Shown piece after piece: positions 62,528-64,000 of a DNA stretch of 64,000 nt. Source of the DNA: Pseudomonadota bacterium (GTDB lineage Bacteria > Pseudomonadota > Gammaproteobacteria > Xanthomonadales > Rhodanobacteraceae); assembly GCA_021792975.1 (NCBI GenBank), contig JAJYTR010000005.1, positions 1 to 64,000 on the forward strand, in the 5' to 3' direction. The notes under the pieces are model-generated. The model had not been told where the DNA came from, did not search any database, and saw nothing but the letters and a program-made list of their open reading frames with translations. Made by a program: the position numbers and the translations under genes. Every line of letters begins with the position of its first letter. Within the stretch, counting starts at the first letter, position 1.

Positions 62528-64000
62528 TCATTGGATGATCTGCCACCAGCCGACGCGGGTCAGGCCGCCGCCGCGCTCCTGCACCGAGCGGATGGTCTGA
62601 TCCGAGCGCGTCACCAGCTTCAGGGCATGCGCATTGCCGAGGTCGGCGCTGATGATCGTCGGCGCCGCGGAGTACACGCTGCCCATGCCCATGCCGACCG
62701 GGTTGTACGTCTTGCCGTTGACGGTGACCTGGTCGCCGCTGTTGATCTTGTAATCGCCGTTGACATCCAGTTCCGGCTGCGTGAACTCGCCGCCGTTGAC
62801 GTAGTTCACGTCCATCAGCCAGGAATTGAATCCGATGCTGCATTGTGTGCTCGACGCCGAGGCGGGGGCGTTGGTGGTGAACACCACGCCTCCGTTTTCG
62901 AGACGCGGATCGGTGATCACACGCTCGCCCGTGCCCGGCAGGTCCATGTACCACCCGACCTGGGCCGCGGACGGCACGCTGCTCAGGGGCGTGCAGCCGC
63001 TGGGCAGGGCGCCGGCGGTGGTTGCGCTGTAGTACACGCAATTGTTGGTCACCGTGCGCACGTCCTGCGGCAGGTTCACGCTGGCTCCCGTGAGCGTGGT
63101 CAGCGTCTGCGCCTGCAGGTTGGCCCGCGTATAAGGGCTGCTCACGGGCGAGGTGCTCGACGCGGGCTGGGTATCCCACACCCCGTAGAAGGACTGCGTA
63201 TGGGTGTTGGTGAGATCGCTCGAAGCCAGCAGCTGGCCGGTGCCGAAATAGACCATCAGGCCGAACTGGTTGGGGTAGTTCGGGTTCAGTGTCACCGCCG
63301 GCATGGTGGTGATCGGCTGCGGCGTCCCGTTGGGTCCGCGCGCCTGGAACAGCAGCCGCACCGTCCATTTGCTGGGGTTCGGATTGGAGACATTGATCGA
63401 CCAGAGGTTGCCCTGCAGGTCGCCGGCAAACACGTGGTCCACCGGTGCTCCGATGATGCCGTCGGAGTTCGCCGCGACGACGCTGGAGAGACCATTGGGC
63501 AGATTGGGATTGCAGGGATTGGTCGCGGTATTGTCCACGGCCGTGCACAGATCGATGCCGGCCGGTGCTCCGGCGGTCTTGGACGAAATCAGCGACTGCC
63601 CGGTCTGGGCGTTGACCGCGTACAGGATCGCGTGACCGGAAGCGCTGTTGTAGCCGTTGCCGAAGAACGCCACGAACGTGCCCTGCTGGGTTCCCGAATT
63701 GCTGTTGCCGCAGGGCGTCTGCGCCCCCGGCACCGGCACGCAGGTCAGCGCGAGCGCCGGCGTGCTGTAGCTGTAGCCCATGCCGGGATCGCTGAACTCC
63801 CACAGCACCGCCTTCGCCAGGGCCGTCTCGTTGGTGAGAGCGGAGGGGTTGGTGACATCCAGCGCGTACACGGTCTGCCCACCCGCGTTTTCACCGCCCA
63901 CCACCAGGGTATGCCAGGAGCCGTCCGCAAACTGCACGTCACCCGCCACCGGCGAGCCATCGACATAAAACTGGTGGCTGTAGTTCGGACTGGTCAGGTT
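62528..64000 (-). CDS. pilY1: Type IV pilus tip adhesin PilY1, C-terminal 490 residues (runs off the right edge)
   Basis: The frame is open to the window edge. This is the PilC/PilY1 beta-propeller domain: WHTLVVGGENAGGQTVYALD, AVLWEFSDPGMGYSYSTPAL, FVAFFGNGYNS, VFAGDLQGNLWSINVS and MVYFGTGQLLASSDL, repeated blade-like segments. An EF-hand-type calcium loop, DVNGDYKINSGD (D-x-N-x-D-x-K-x-N-x-x-D), sits about 70 residues from the C-terminus, as in PilY1 proteins where calcium controls pilus extension and retraction. The last residues are RVGWWQIIQ. pilY2 and pilE follow. Confidence 0.92.
   Translation of the reverse strand, partial: NLTSPNYSHQFYVDGSPVAGDVQFADGSWHTLVVGGENAGGQTVYALDVTNPSALTNETALAKAVLWEFSDPGMGYSYSTPALALTCVPVPGAQTPCGNSNSGTQQGTFVAFFGNGYNSASGHAILYAVNAQTGQSLISSKTAGAPAGIDLCTAVDNTATNPCNPNLPNGLSSVVAANSDGIIGAPVDHVFAGDLQGNLWSINVSNPNPSKWTVRLLFQARGPNGTPQPITTMPAVTLNPNYPNQFGLMVYFGTGQLLASSDLTNTHTQSFYGVWDTQPASSTSPVSSPYTRANLQAQTLTTLTGASVNLPQDVRTVTNNCVYYSATTAGALPSGCTPLSSVPSAAQVGWYMDLPGTGERVITDPRLENGGVVFTTNAPASASSTQCSIGFNSWLMDVNYVNGGEFTQPELDVNGDYKINSGDQVTVNGKTYNPVGMGMGSVYSAAPTIISADLGNAHALKLVTRSDQTIRSVQERGGGLTRVGWWQIIQ

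Overview
The window is chromosomal DNA, very G+C rich and densely packed with housekeeping genes. Gene content and order point to a gammaproteobacterium of the Xanthomonadales/Lysobacterales, most like Rhodanobacteraceae. The pointers are sucCD divergent from pilSR, pilB-pilC-pilD-coaE, bamD divergent from rluD-pgeF, lgt-thyA-folA, tgt-yajC-secD-secF and pilY1-pilY2-pilE. The family assignment is inference; no rRNA or other direct phylogenetic marker is present.

Layout. 1-5.9 kb (all minus strand) holds glycan genes (two GT4 glycosyltransferases, one cut by the left edge, a methyltransferase and a membrane GT2 enzyme) interleaved with three toxin-antitoxin modules (two PIN/Phd-type, one MNT/HEPN). 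Two of the three toxins differ by one base from the expected codon at a catalytic residue. 6.1-10.7 kb carries the type IV pilus assembly genes pilB, pilC, pilD and then coaE. 11-16.5 kb has an NRDE protein, the lgt-thyA-folA-Nudix/ThiE operon and tgt. 16.6-19.8 kb is yajC-secD-secF. 19.8-24.2 kb is pgeF-rluD, bamD and nadE.

24.4-32.7 kb is a complete potassium operon, kdpF-A-B-C-D-E, preceded by an unlisted 30-codon membrane ORF that is translationally coupled to kdpF. Then come sucC-sucD (minus) divergent from pilS-pilR (plus), two tRNA genes (Ser-CGA, Val-GAC), the iron exporter mbfA, and a short lower-G+C patch with a lipocalin-like protein and a GFA-domain protein. 41.4-48.5 kb has a PP2C phosphatase, an overlapping methyltransferase-rnhA-dnaQ operon, rpoE-rseA, ppx, a cyclophilin and lpxH. 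Two tRNA-Arg genes follow, then an ALDH7-type dehydrogenase, pyrD-murB, scpA-scpB-rluB, a LysR regulator, and an aminotransferase/omega-amidase pair.

The right end (59.5-64 kb, minus strand) is a surface module: the C-terminal half of the pilus tip adhesin PilY1 (cut by the right edge), PilY2, a PilE-type minor pilin, a secreted protein made of two nearly identical 119-residue repeats, and an outer-membrane beta-barrel protein. The repeat protein is the most novel-looking gene: a 358-bp duplication about 97% identical, with its ribosome binding site inside a perfect 7-bp hairpin. Pilus functions thus occur in three places: assembly ATPase/platform/peptidase, the PilSR regulators, and tip/minor pilins. 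No CRISPR array, insertion sequence, prophage or rRNA operon was seen.
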